From the NCBI GenBank assembly GCA_026394375.1, contig JAPKYJ010000021.1, positions 1 to 64,000 on the forward strand: a stretch of 64,000 nucleotides of DNA, read 5' to 3'. Position 1 is the first letter of the stretch, and each line of letters begins with the position of its first letter. The DNA comes from Methanomassiliicoccales archaeon. GTDB lineage: Archaea; Thermoplasmatota; Thermoplasmata; Methanomassiliicoccales; UBA472. The position numbers were made by a program, and so were the translations under genes. Shown one piece after another: positions 26,624 through 34,393 of the stretch. Under the pieces are notes generated by a model that made no database searches, was not told the origin of the DNA, and worked only from the letters and a program-made list of their open reading frames with translations.

Positions 26624-26965
26624 TCACATCGATCGAACGTAGCGATTTTGCTCATCGACGAGCACGACCTTCGGCGTGATCGGGGAGTCGGTGTATTCGA
26701 AGGCCATGATGATGACCTTGTCGCCTTTCTTCACCAATCTTGCGGCGCTGCCATTGACGCAGACCGTGCCGCTGCCCGCCTTCCCGCTGACCGCATAGGT
26801 CTCGAATCGAGCGCCGTTGTCGACGTCGGCCACCAGAACCTTCTCCCCTGGCCAGATGTCAGCCCTGTGAAGGAGGTCCTCGTCCACAGTGATGCTCCCT
26901 ACGTATTCGGGGTTGGCGTCAGTGACAACCGCCCTGTGGATCTTGGTCCGGAGCAGGCAACGCAT
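26624..26965 (-). CDS. panD: Aspartate 1-decarboxylase, pyruvoyl type
   Basis: A 113-aa PanD proenzyme. The self-cleavage Gly-Ser lies in PEYVGSITVDEDLL (Ser near residue 24), and the lysine and arginine of LRTKIHRAVVT match the family N-terminus. Ser-derived pyruvoyl decarboxylates aspartate to beta-alanine for coenzyme A. The length is close to bacterial PanD (about 126). The ATG at 26965 is chosen over the GTG at 26974. Archaea more often use a PLP-dependent decarboxylase, so a bacterial origin is likely. Confidence 0.92.
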   Translation of the reverse strand: MRCLLRTKIHRAVVTDANPEYVGSITVDEDLLHRADIWPGEKVLVADVDNGARFETYAVSGKAGSGTVCVNGSAARLVKKGDKVIIMAFEYTDSPITPKVVLVDEQNRYVRSM

Positions 26966-27059
26966 GAATCTCACTCATTGGTGAAGAGTTCAAGAATCTT
27001 TCCCTGGTTCTAGCGCAAGAGTATCGGGAATCGTCGAAGAGCATGAGGACGGAATTATT

Positions 27060-27076
27060 GGATGGTACATCCATCC
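27060..27076 (+). promoter_or_regulatory. Operator-like palindrome A of the uptake operon
   Basis: GGATGG, TACAT, CCATCC. The arms extend by one further complementary pair (T...A). Its centre is 23 bp from palindrome B, about two helical turns, so two dimers could bind side by side. It lies about 160 bp before the first gene of the operon. Confidence 0.55.
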
Positions 27077-27082
27077 ATAATT

Positions 27083-27099
27083 GGATGGTTTATCCATCC
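27083..27099 (+). promoter_or_regulatory. Operator-like palindrome B of the uptake operon
   Basis: GGATGG, TTTAT, CCATCC, preceded by TT as in the other two copies. Together with palindrome A it forms a tandem site upstream of the substrate-binding-protein gene. The likely regulator is a metal- or cofactor-sensing dimer. It does not resemble the known NikR site. Confidence 0.55.
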
Positions 27100-27230
27100 G
27101 TAGCACTTCCACTGGAAGTCTGGCTAGTCTTCGAAGGGTTGATAAACACCTTTGACGATAGGCCGCGTGCGAAGAGGCAAGGGAGGGGCGTTAACGCCGT
27201 TATCCCGCGTCTTTCATCGGAGGAACGGAC

Positions 27231-28679
27231 ATGGCAAGCAAGGTCGTCATAGCGTTGACGGTGCTGGTCTTGGTCTCAGCCGGGGTGCTCGGTGCCCTGG
27301 TGCTGATAAACCCCGAACCAGAAGACACAAAGGTGAGTGCGAAGTTCGATAGCCCTTTGGACGGGTCCACGGTGAGCGGTGTGATAGGGATCAACGCTAA
27401 CGTGACCAGCAAGAAGGCCATATCCTACGTCGTCCTCAGGCTCGATGACCAGACCATCGGCAACAAGACCATAGCCCCCTTCAGCTGGGAACTGAACACA
27501 ACGCAACACGCCGAAGGACAGCACAACCTCAACCTTACCGCCGTCAACAGTGCCGGAGGGAGGGGCCAGTCGCAGGTCACGGTCACGATCAACAACGGCG
27601 GGACCACAGTTGGAATCACCTCCCCCAACAACATGTCGCACGTGAGCGGCGATGTCTTGGTGATGGCACAGGTGGTCAGCCCTCGCACCGTGAAGTACGT
27701 AAGCTTCGAGCTCGACGGAGATGAGGTCGCCAATCTATCCGCCGCCCCGTACGCGCTTCAGTGGAACACGAGCACCGCCTACAATGGGGAGCACGCCATA
27801 CAAGTCAAGGCGGTCGACATCCTCAACATGTCTTGCCACGCCACGATAATCTTGATCGCCGACAACCCTTTCACATATAGGGACGCAAGAGGGATCGATG
27901 TCTCATTCCCCCGGATACCGCAGAGGATCGTGACCCTGGGCAACTCTTTCACTGAGGTGGTGTTCGCCGTCGGTGCGGGAGGGCAGCTCGTGGGCCGGGA
28001 TAGCAAGAGCGTCTATCCGTCCGAAGCGCTCGCGGTGACGGATGTGGGCGGGACCTACGGGACTTCGATAAACAAAGAAGCGATCATTGCCACCATCCCC
28101 GATCTGATAATCGCCTGGAAGTACGCGACCACCGCCTCTGCCATCACTACGCTGGAGGCGGATGGCTACAAGGTCGTGGCATTGTCTCCTTCCAGCATCG
28201 ATACGGTAAAATTGGAGATTCAGGACATCGGAATAATAGCCGGGCACAAGGTGGAAGCGCAGAAGATCGTGCAAAACATGACCGAGCGCATCAACAGAGT
28301 GATCGAGAAGGTGCCGGTCATTCCGGACAGCCAGAGGCCCAAGGTCTACTTCGAGCTGCGGAACGGCAACACCGTCAACAACACCACTATGAGCGGGGAG
28401 ATCATCCGCCTGGCGGGAGGGCTCAACATCTACGGCAACGCCACCAAGACCAACCCCATTCCGAGCAGCGAGGTGACCATCAGCCGCCTGCCCGCCTTTA
28501 TTGTGATAGAAGATCAGAGCATAGTGACCAATGCAGACATCGAAGCGCGGTCCGGGTGGAGCATCATCCCTGCGGTCCAACTGCACCAGATATACCGCAT
28601 CAACGGCGAATGGATGACTGCGACTCCCCGGCTGGTGAACGCCATTGAGCAGATGCTGCAATGGTTTTATCCCAGCTGA
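27231..28679 (+). CDS. ABC substrate-binding protein with two Ig-like domains
   Basis: A 482-aa surface lipoprotein-like or membrane-tethered binding protein. It has an N-terminal hydrophobic anchor (residues 5-27). Two bacterial Ig-like domains follow (about 33-120 and 121-212; SPLDGSTVSGVIGINANVTS opens the first). The rest is a BtuF/FhuD-type periplasmic-binding fold (about 215-482; PQRIVTLGNSFTEVVFAVGA, then IPDLIIAWKY). This fold binds cobalamin, haem or ferric chelates. GGAGG precedes the ATG. It is first in an operon with a radical SAM gene and the matching permease and ATPase. Confidence 0.88.
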   Translation: MASKVVIALTVLVLVSAGVLGALVLINPEPEDTKVSAKFDSPLDGSTVSGVIGINANVTSKKAISYVVLRLDDQTIGNKTIAPFSWELNTTQHAEGQHNLNLTAVNSAGGRGQSQVTVTINNGGTTVGITSPNNMSHVSGDVLVMAQVVSPRTVKYVSFELDGDEVANLSAAPYALQWNTSTAYNGEHAIQVKAVDILNMSCHATIILIADNPFTYRDARGIDVSFPRIPQRIVTLGNSFTEVVFAVGAGGQLVGRDSKSVYPSEALAVTDVGGTYGTSINKEAIIATIPDLIIAWKYATTASAITTLEADGYKVVALSPSSIDTVKLEIQDIGIIAGHKVEAQKIVQNMTERINRVIEKVPVIPDSQRPKVYFELRNGNTVNNTTMSGEIIRLAGGLNIYGNATKTNPIPSSEVTISRLPAFIVIEDQSIVTNADIEARSGWSIIPAVQLHQIYRINGEWMTATPRLVNAIEQMLQWFYPS

Positions 28680-28708
28680 GCAGTGGGGGTAGGGAAGGAA
28701 GATACCCA

Positions 28709-29416
28709 ATGGCCGTCTACCGGGTCGGGTACCAGGAGGAGCTGTGCCAGGCCATCCTCTACAACCATGGGTGCAACTGGACCTGCAGCATATGCTCCTA
28801 CAAGCTTAGAGAGGGATTCGCTCCCTCGCGTTTCCTTTCCACCGATGAAGTGCTCGAGTGCCTTTCCTCCTTCAGACTGGAGAGGCTCCTCATCCTCGGC
28901 GGGGAGCCGCTCACCTGCGCTGACCTTGATGTCATGGTCTCGGAGGCGAAGGCCCGCGGAGCCTGGGTCAAGATCGCGCACTCCAACGCCTCCTTCATGC
29001 CGCCGGAGGGAGTCGACGAGATGGGCATCAGCTTGAGGGCGATCAGCAAGAGGAAGCATCAGCAGCTCACCGGGGCACCGAACACCAAGGTCCTGGGCAA
29101 TTTGTACGCCATTAGGGACCGGGGCGTGGAGCTGGAAGTGAGCACTATCCTCATCCCCGAGGTTGTGGACGCCGACGAGATAGGCAAGATCGCGGAATTC
29201 CTTGCCGAGGTGGACGAGGAGATACCTCTGCACATCACTGCATTCCTTCCCGTTCCAGGAATAACCTGGCGCGGACCTACGGATGGAGAGATGGCGATGG
29301 CCATGCAGGCTGCGAGAGCGCACCTGAAGAACGTCTCCGGGTCCAGTCTCAGCGCTCGCGAGTATTTCGCTCCAAGCGCAAAGGACACGATGCAGCACCG
29401 CGACGGGGTGCACTGA
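28709..29416 (+). CDS. Radical SAM protein within an ABC uptake operon
   Basis: A 235-aa minimal radical SAM enzyme. The cluster motif is HGCNWTCSICSYKL (CxxxCxxC, near residue 22). The glycine-rich SAM patch is LLILGGEPLTCADLD. VSTILIPEVVDADEIGKIAE lies on the late barrel strands, as in the pyruvate-formate-lyase-activase type. No SPASM or other auxiliary cluster domain is visible. The ATG at 28709 follows GGGAAGGAAG. It lies between the substrate-binding protein and permease genes, with the permease start 2 bp after its stop. Its substrate is unknown; modification of the imported cofactor or of a transporter part is conjecture. Confidence 0.85.
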   Translation: MAVYRVGYQEELCQAILYNHGCNWTCSICSYKLREGFAPSRFLSTDEVLECLSSFRLERLLILGGEPLTCADLDVMVSEAKARGAWVKIAHSNASFMPPEGVDEMGISLRAISKRKHQQLTGAPNTKVLGNLYAIRDRGVELEVSTILIPEVVDADEIGKIAEFLAEVDEEIPLHITAFLPVPGITWRGPTDGEMAMAMQAARAHLKNVSGSSLSAREYFAPSAKDTMQHRDGVH

Positions 29417-29417
29417 C

Positions 29418-30461
29418 TTGGTGCCGAGCATCGAGGAGTTGCACCAGAAGAAGCTCGCCTTGTGGACCCTGGTCCTGGTAGTGCTGATCGGCGGCCTAGT
29501 GGTCGCTTCCATCATCGGCATCTGCGTGGGGGCGATAAGCATCTCGCCGGGAAAGGTCTTCGCGATCCTAACCGGACAGATAACGGATCCTTCGGACCCA
29601 GACGTTACAATAATCAGAATGGTCCGATTGCCAAGGGTATTGCTCGGTGCGGTCGTGGGCGCAGCCCTGTCGATCGCAGGGGTGGCCATGCAGGGCGTGT
29701 TCCGCAATCCGATGGCCTCGCCATCAGTGTTGGGCATTTCATCGGGGGCGGCGTTCGGGGCGTCCCTGGCCATCGTTTTGGGGTTCAGCTTCGTCAGCGG
29801 CCAGTTCGCCATACCCGTGATGGCCTTCGTTTTCTGCATGGCCACCATGTTCCTGGTCTATGGCATCTCCCGCACCGGGGGAATAGTACCGGTGGAAACG
29901 CTCCTGCTCGCCGGGATCGCGGTGGGCTCGCTATTCGCCGCCCTGGTCTCCTTCATGCAATTCATCGCTGAGGAGAAGCTCAGCTCAGTCGTCTTCTGGC
30001 TCATGGGCGGTCTCAACCAGGCGACGTGGGGTCAGCTCATGGTCGTCACTCCCCTCATCGCTCTCGGTTCCCTGATAATATTCTGGCATGCCAGAGATCT
30101 CAATCTCATGACCATCGGCGAGGACCACGCCTCCAGCCTTGGCGTGGAGACCCAGAAGGTGATCCTTAGGCTGATGGTCGCTACCTCCCTGGTAGTTGCT
30201 GCCGCCGTTTCCGTCTCGGGGGTCATCGGCTTCGTCGGGTTGATCATTCCGCACATGATCCGCCTGATGGTCGGCCCGGACCACCGCATACTCATGCCTG
30301 CCTCGATACTGGCAGGAGCCTCGTTCATGATCGTCACGGATGCCCTCGCGAGGATCCTCATGGCACCTTCAGAAATGCCGGTGGGCATACTCACAGCACT
30401 AATCGGCGCTCCCTTCTTCCTCTACCTCCTGAGGAGAAGGCGGCACATGATGGGGTGGTAG
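29418..30461 (+). CDS. FecCD/BtuC-type ABC permease
   Basis: A 347-aa permease with about ten membrane helices. FecCD marks include RMVRLPRVLLGAVVGAALSI, GVAMQGVFRNPMASPSVLGI and the ATPase-coupling loop region SVSGVIGFVGLIIPHMIRL near the C-terminus, followed by ARILMAPSEMPVGILTALIG. It forms the channel for the binding protein at 27231. The start is the TTG at 29418 (GTG at 29421 is an alternative), with GGGGTG upstream. It overlaps the ATPase gene by 7 bp. Confidence 0.92.
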   Translation: MVPSIEELHQKKLALWTLVLVVLIGGLVVASIIGICVGAISISPGKVFAILTGQITDPSDPDVTIIRMVRLPRVLLGAVVGAALSIAGVAMQGVFRNPMASPSVLGISSGAAFGASLAIVLGFSFVSGQFAIPVMAFVFCMATMFLVYGISRTGGIVPVETLLLAGIAVGSLFAALVSFMQFIAEEKLSSVVFWLMGGLNQATWGQLMVVTPLIALGSLIIFWHARDLNLMTIGEDHASSLGVETQKVILRLMVATSLVVAAAVSVSGVIGFVGLIIPHMIRLMVGPDHRILMPASILAGASFMIVTDALARILMAPSEMPVGILTALIGAPFFLYLLRRRRHMMGW

Positions 30462-31276
30462 CCACGCGCCTCAAGGTCCAAGGGGTGGAGTTCGGGTACA
30501 AGAGCGTTCGCGTTCTGGACGGAGTGGGTTTCGAGGCCGAGGCGGGCGAAGTGATCGGCGTCCTCGGTCCGAACGGTTCGGGCAAGACCACGCTTCTAAA
30601 GTGCATGAACAAGGCGCTCAAGCCGAAACTGGGCTCGGTACTGGTGGACGATCGGGAAGTATCTGACCTAACGAGGAAGGAGATCGCGAGGGAGATGGGC
30701 GTAGTGCCGCAGAACAGCGGCGTGAACTTCCCCTTCACCGCCCTGGAGATCGTGCTCATGGGAAGGGGTCCGAGCCTTGGGCGCTTCCAGACCGAGGGCG
30801 ATGAGGACCTGAGAATCGTTAAGAGGTCCATGAAGGCGACGGACGTGCTGGAGCTCGCCGCCCGGCCCATGACCGAGCTCAGTGGGGGCGAGAAGCAGCG
30901 GGTGATCATCGCCCGAGCGCTCGCGCAATGCCCGAAAATATTGCTGTTGGATGAGCCGACACTGCATCTGGATGTGAACCATCAACTGGAGATCATGGAC
31001 ATCGTCCGGCACCTGGCCAGGGAACAGCGCCTCACCGTGGTGATGGTCTCCCATGACCTGAACCTGGCGGCGCGCTATTGCGACAAGCTCATCCTTCTCC
31101 TAGAGGGAAAGGTCCTGGCGGCGGGGAAGGTGGAGGAGGTGCTCACCAGCGAGAACATGGAGCGCGTCTTCAAGATCCGCGGGTCGGTGCAGTACGACGG
31201 GAACGTCAATACCTGGACCGTGAGCATCCTCGGGGCGCTGCCCCGCCAAAATGAGATCGGCGGGGACAGTGATTAA
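30455..31276 (+). CDS. FecCD-associated ABC ATPase (FepC/BtuD type)
   Basis: A 273-aa ATPase with Walker A GPNGSGKTT, Q-loop VVPQNSGVNFPF, signature ELSGGEKQRVIIARAL, Walker B ILLLDEPTLHLD and switch VSHDLNLA. The FPFTALEIVLMGRGPSLGRF stretch is typical of iron-chelate and cobalamin importers. The start GTG 30455 lies within the end of the permease gene. With the permease and binding protein it forms a complete importer. Confidence 0.92.
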   Translation: MVATRLKVQGVEFGYKSVRVLDGVGFEAEAGEVIGVLGPNGSGKTTLLKCMNKALKPKLGSVLVDDREVSDLTRKEIAREMGVVPQNSGVNFPFTALEIVLMGRGPSLGRFQTEGDEDLRIVKRSMKATDVLELAARPMTELSGGEKQRVIIARALAQCPKILLLDEPTLHLDVNHQLEIMDIVRHLAREQRLTVVMVSHDLNLAARYCDKLILLLEGKVLAAGKVEEVLTSENMERVFKIRGSVQYDGNVNTWTVSILGALPRQNEIGGDSD

Positions 31277-31310
31277 AAGCGACCAGCCCCTTCCACCAAG
31301 TGGTGAGGTA

Positions 31311-31640
31311 TTGCCTTCTTCCGTCAGGGTGGACATGACCATCTGCTCGCATCAGACCGTCATCCGAGCGAAGGACCGGGGCGACGGTATCGTGGACATC
31401 GACATCGAGAGCGAGTGCGATTCGGTGAGGCATTACGCTTCAAAACTGAAGTTCGCCAGCATTCAAGACCTGACCGAGTGGGAAGGCTCGAAGGTGCTGG
31501 AGCTCGCGTCGAAATCCGGCTTGACCACCACCTGCCTCATCCCCACGGCGGTCTTCAACTGTTGCTGGGTCGAGCTGGGCATGATCTCCAGGAGCCTGGC
31601 CAAGGACAAGAGCCCGTTGTGCATGCATTTTGTGGACTAG
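31311..31640 (+). CDS. Small cysteine-rich protein after the uptake operon (DUF6951-like)
   Basis: A 109-aa protein with six cysteines (ICSH, ESECDS, TTCLIP, FNCCWVE, LCMHF). From memory it resembles the small methanogen family DUF6951, whose members start VxVDxxICxF; here the N-terminus is VRVDMTICSH. The TTG at 31311, three bases after GGTGAGG, includes that motif, unlike the ATG at 31335. It is 35 bp after the ATPase gene and probably part of the same unit. Metal or cluster binding is plausible but not shown. Confidence 0.6.
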   Translation: MPSSVRVDMTICSHQTVIRAKDRGDGIVDIDIESECDSVRHYASKLKFASIQDLTEWEGSKVLELASKSGLTTTCLIPTAVFNCCWVELGMISRSLAKDKSPLCMHFVD

Positions 31641-31666
31641 ATTCCATTCTTCGCAGGTCCAATCTA

Positions 31667-31676
31667 CTTATACAAA
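31667..31676 (+). promoter_or_regulatory. TATA box for the histone-deacetylase-fold gene
   Basis: CTTATACAAA ends 19 bp before the ATG at 31695, so the transcript would be leaderless or nearly so. Confidence 0.4.
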
Positions 31677-31694
31677 GTGCCATTAACACCGGTG

Positions 31695-32783
31695 ATGACC
31701 GGAGGGCGGACCGCGTTCCTGTGGAACGACGAATTCCTCAAGTACTCCTTCGGAGAGGAGCATCCATTCCAACCGGTGCGGTACAAGATGACCATGGACC
31801 TGCTCCAGGGTCTGGGGATCTTCGACGACACCGCTGTCAAGGTGATAGCGGATTCGGCCACCGAAGAGGATCTGTGCCTGGTGCATACGCGGGAGCACGT
31901 CGATTTCGTCAAGGAGATGAGCGAGCGCGGCGAAGGCGTCCTGGACAGGGGCGATACTCCGGCGACCAAGGAGCTGTTCAAAGGCAGCTTGGCGGCGGTC
32001 GGGGCCACCCTCAGGGGCATGGAAGGCATCGTTAAAGGGGAGTTCGAGCACGCCTTCAACTTGGCGGGGGGGCTGCATCACGCCGCTCCGAGAAGGTCCG
32101 CAGGCTTCTGCGTTTTCAACGACATGGCGGTGGCCGTACGCCGACTGCAGAAAGAGCATGGGGTGGAGCGGGTCGCCATCATCGACATCGACGGCCATCA
32201 TGGGGACGGAACCCAGGCCACGTTCTACGCCGAGAAGGTGCTTACCATCTCCCTGCACCGCCACGGTCGAGCCATATACCCTGGCACAGGGAGATTGGAG
32301 GAGGTGGGAGAGCGGGACGGAAGAGGATATTCTATCAACGTGCCTCTTCCCTGCGCCACGGGAGACCGCACCTACCTGGAGGCGTATCGCCGAGTGGTGG
32401 CGCCTGCATTGGAGAGCTACGAGCCGGAGTTCATCATCCATCAGTTCGGGGTGGACGGGCACTACACCGACCCTCTGGTCGGGCTGGGGCTGACGACTCA
32501 TGCCTATCAAGAGTTGGCCTCGATCACTCACGGCTTGGCGCATAAGCACTGCGACGGCCGCTACCTGGTGGTGGGCGGGGGAGGCTACAATCTGGATGCC
32601 GTTCCTCGCTGCTGGAGCGTCATGTTCTGCACCATCTCTGGCTGCTATCCCGCTGACATGAACAAGTTCGAGGCGCTGCATGATGCGCATGCTCCAGCGG
32701 AGCCGGACGACGTGGCGCAGATGGTACGCGAGAGAGTGGACCGGATCGTCTACGACGCGCTGCCGCTCATTCGCGGTCGATGA
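31695..32783 (+). CDS. Histone-deacetylase-fold amidohydrolase (AcuC-like)
   Basis: A 362-aa zinc amidohydrolase. Catalytic and zinc residues are visible in GGLHHAAPRRSAGFCVFND, IDIDGHHGDGTQATFY and HQFGVDGH, with VGGGGYNLDAV near the end. Relatives deacetylate lysines on proteins such as acetyl-CoA synthetase (AcuC), acetyl-polyamines or other amides. Natural targets here could include acetylated chromatin proteins. The ATG at 31695 is preferred because of the TATA box. It converges with the CARF gene pair. Confidence 0.9.
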   Translation: MTGGRTAFLWNDEFLKYSFGEEHPFQPVRYKMTMDLLQGLGIFDDTAVKVIADSATEEDLCLVHTREHVDFVKEMSERGEGVLDRGDTPATKELFKGSLAAVGATLRGMEGIVKGEFEHAFNLAGGLHHAAPRRSAGFCVFNDMAVAVRRLQKEHGVERVAIIDIDGHHGDGTQATFYAEKVLTISLHRHGRAIYPGTGRLEEVGERDGRGYSINVPLPCATGDRTYLEAYRRVVAPALESYEPEFIIHQFGVDGHYTDPLVGLGLTTHAYQELASITHGLAHKHCDGRYLVVGGGGYNLDAVPRCWSVMFCTISGCYPADMNKFEALHDAHAPAEPDDVAQMVRERVDRIVYDALPLIRGR

Positions 32784-32789
32784 TGTTCA

Positions 32790-33413
32790 TCAAGCGTTCC
32801 TGGCCTTGATCAGCCAGTCACGATAGTACCTACCCAGGTCGGTCAAGGAGATCTCGATGCCGTCCCGGACGGAGGTTCGCAGCAGTCCCAAGTTCTTTAG
32901 TTCAAGCAGAACTCCGACATCGAACCTGTCCTTTCGATCCATGGACCTTCCGTCCGGTCCCAAGCGCATGCCTTCCCTAAGCCTCAGGAGCACATCGACC
33001 TGTCTGGGATCGAGGCGCTCGCCCATTCCGGGCATCCTCAGCACCGGGAGGCGGACCACCCGGTCATCCACATGATAGGCTTCCACACCCGTCTGGAATG
33101 CGGCGAGCATGGCCGCGGAGGAGAGCAATCCGGTGCCTCCGCTGACATTGACAATCACTTCCTCCCTAGCCTTCTTCCTGCTTTCGATGCTGTCGGCGAT
33201 CTTCTGGAAAGCCTGCAACAGGTCGAACTTGTCCACGATGATCACCTCCATCGGCGTGGAAGCGATATCGCACACCCGCTCGATCTCCGAGAAATCGTCG
33301 CGAAAGGTGTTGTCCTCGCTGGTTATGAGCACAAGACGATCGTGGCCGAGGGCCCTCATCGCCCTTGTCACCTTCGCCTTGTCGAAGCCGAAGGTCGAGT
33401 AGAGCACTCTCAT
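32790..33413 (-). CDS. CARF-domain winged-helix regulator 2
   Basis: A 207-aa protein. The N-terminal Rossmann-like CARF domain (residues 1-130) starts MRVLYSTFGFDKAKVTRAM and carries the ligand-loop motif EEVIVNVSGGTGLLSSAAML. The C-terminal winged helix (about 140-207) includes DVGVLLELKNLGLLR. CARF domains sense cyclic oligonucleotides or related nucleotides, classically with CRISPR systems. It starts 5 bp after the stop of a similar gene at 33418-34056. No cas gene or CRISPR array is in the window. Confidence 0.78.
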   Translation of the reverse strand: MRVLYSTFGFDKAKVTRAMRALGHDRLVLITSEDNTFRDDFSEIERVCDIASTPMEVIIVDKFDLLQAFQKIADSIESRKKAREEVIVNVSGGTGLLSSAAMLAAFQTGVEAYHVDDRVVRLPVLRMPGMGERLDPRQVDVLLRLREGMRLGPDGRSMDRKDRFDVGVLLELKNLGLLRTSVRDGIEISLTDLGRYYRDWLIKARNA

Positions 33414-33417
33414 ACCC

Positions 33418-34056
33418 TCACCCCAGCAGAAGGCGCATCGACTCCTCCACCTTGATGATCTTGGTGCGTCGGTCGCCAGGTTTCGGTTCCAGATGGATAG
33501 CCCCCTTGTCCAGTAGCTCCTTGATGTGGTGGTTGATAGTGGCCTTGTGTAACCCCATCTTCTCCGCCAGCTCGCCCTGCGACATCCTCCCGTTCTCGCT
33601 CTGCAAGAGCATCTGGAGCAGGTTGCGTTGGGCGGGCGTGAGCACGGACGAGTACTCCATCTGCAGCAGCGGCAGGGGTATCTCCTTCAGAGTGTCATCG
33701 TGCACATAGGCCGAGTTCAGCCCTTGCACGATGCACACCAGCAGAGCGGCGGCGCTCATCAGCCTCGTTCCGCCTGCGATGTTGAAGACAGCGATCCTCT
33801 CGCCCTCGTTCTTGACCTTGCGCACCTCCGCCTTGATGATCTCGGCGATGTGCAACAGGTCGAAAGCGTCCTGAAGGGTGATGAGGCGGAAGCGGATGTC
33901 CAGGGTCTGGCAATACTCCTTGATCCTGGCCGCCGCCTTGGCGGAATCGGGATGCTCGCTAACGAACACCACCACCTCGCTCAGGTCATCGCAGGACTTC
34001 AGCGTGGGCATGAGCGATTCCGGGCGGAAACCGAGGGTACCGAGGACAGCTACCAT
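33418..34056 (-). CDS. CARF-domain winged-helix regulator 1
   Basis: A 212-aa protein. The CARF-like domain has MVAVLGTLGFRPESLMPTL at the start and FNIAGGTRLMSAAALL as ligand loop. The winged helix (about 140-205) contains GRMSQGELAEKMGLHKATIN and HHIKELLDKG. The ATG at 34056 is preceded by GGTGA and has a TATA box at 34112-34120. The longer frame runs back through the tRNA gene and is not real. It is first in a two-gene operon; the two proteins could form a heterodimeric sensor or regulate each other. Confidence 0.78.
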   Translation of the reverse strand: MVAVLGTLGFRPESLMPTLKSCDDLSEVVVFVSEHPDSAKAAARIKEYCQTLDIRFRLITLQDAFDLLHIAEIIKAEVRKVKNEGERIAVFNIAGGTRLMSAAALLVCIVQGLNSAYVHDDTLKEIPLPLLQMEYSSVLTPAQRNLLQMLLQSENGRMSQGELAEKMGLHKATINHHIKELLDKGAIHLEPKPGDRRTKIIKVEESMRLLLG

Positions 34057-34111
34057 TTCGTCACCACGCAGACAATCGGGTGCTTTGAGATGGTGATTGT
34101 CTAATACTGTC

Positions 34112-34120
34112 TTAATATTA
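34112..34120 (-). promoter_or_regulatory. TATA box for the CARF operon
   Basis: On the minus strand this reads TAATATTAA, about 55-65 bp before the ATG at 34056, predicting a leader of about 30 nt. Confidence 0.45.
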
Positions 34121-34195
34121 TTGATATCATTTCTCAGGATAAAAGGTTCGAGGGAAAGGAGTTGCGAAGAACGAGAAAGAAGAAGGGAGGGGTGG

Positions 34196-34268
34196 CGCCC
34201 CGGTCGGGATTCGGACCCGAGTCCCAAACTCGACAGGCTTGGATGATAGGCCGCTACACTACCGGGGC
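34196..34268 (-). tRNA. tRNA-Asp (anticodon GTC)
   Basis: It folds as a complete cloverleaf on the minus strand. The acceptor is GCCCCGG/CCGGGGC, the anticodon stem CAAGC/GTTTG with loop CTGTCGA, and the T stem TCGGG/CCCGA. The discriminator is G, and CCA is encoded (34193-34195). The D stem has the G10-T25 wobble usual in tRNA-Asp. T-loop position 55 reads C where T is nearly universal. Confidence 0.95.
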
Positions 34269-34393
34269 TTGTGCCTTTCTCCAGAATAGGTAAGTCCTAT
34301 TTATGGATTGAGGTTTACCAGCACTCGCGGGGAGGCTCAAGATAATGATGGTGCAAAGTCTTTATGCGCGTGGGGGATGCGGATGGTGAGAGC

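Noticed and set aside
31683-32690. 335-codon minus-strand frame opposite the deacetylase-fold gene
   Set aside because: Shadow frame; the plus strand has all catalytic motifs.
34057-34227. Extended N-terminus of CARF regulator 1
   Set aside because: It would run through the tRNA-Asp gene; the ATG at 34056 has a TATA box and ribosome binding site.
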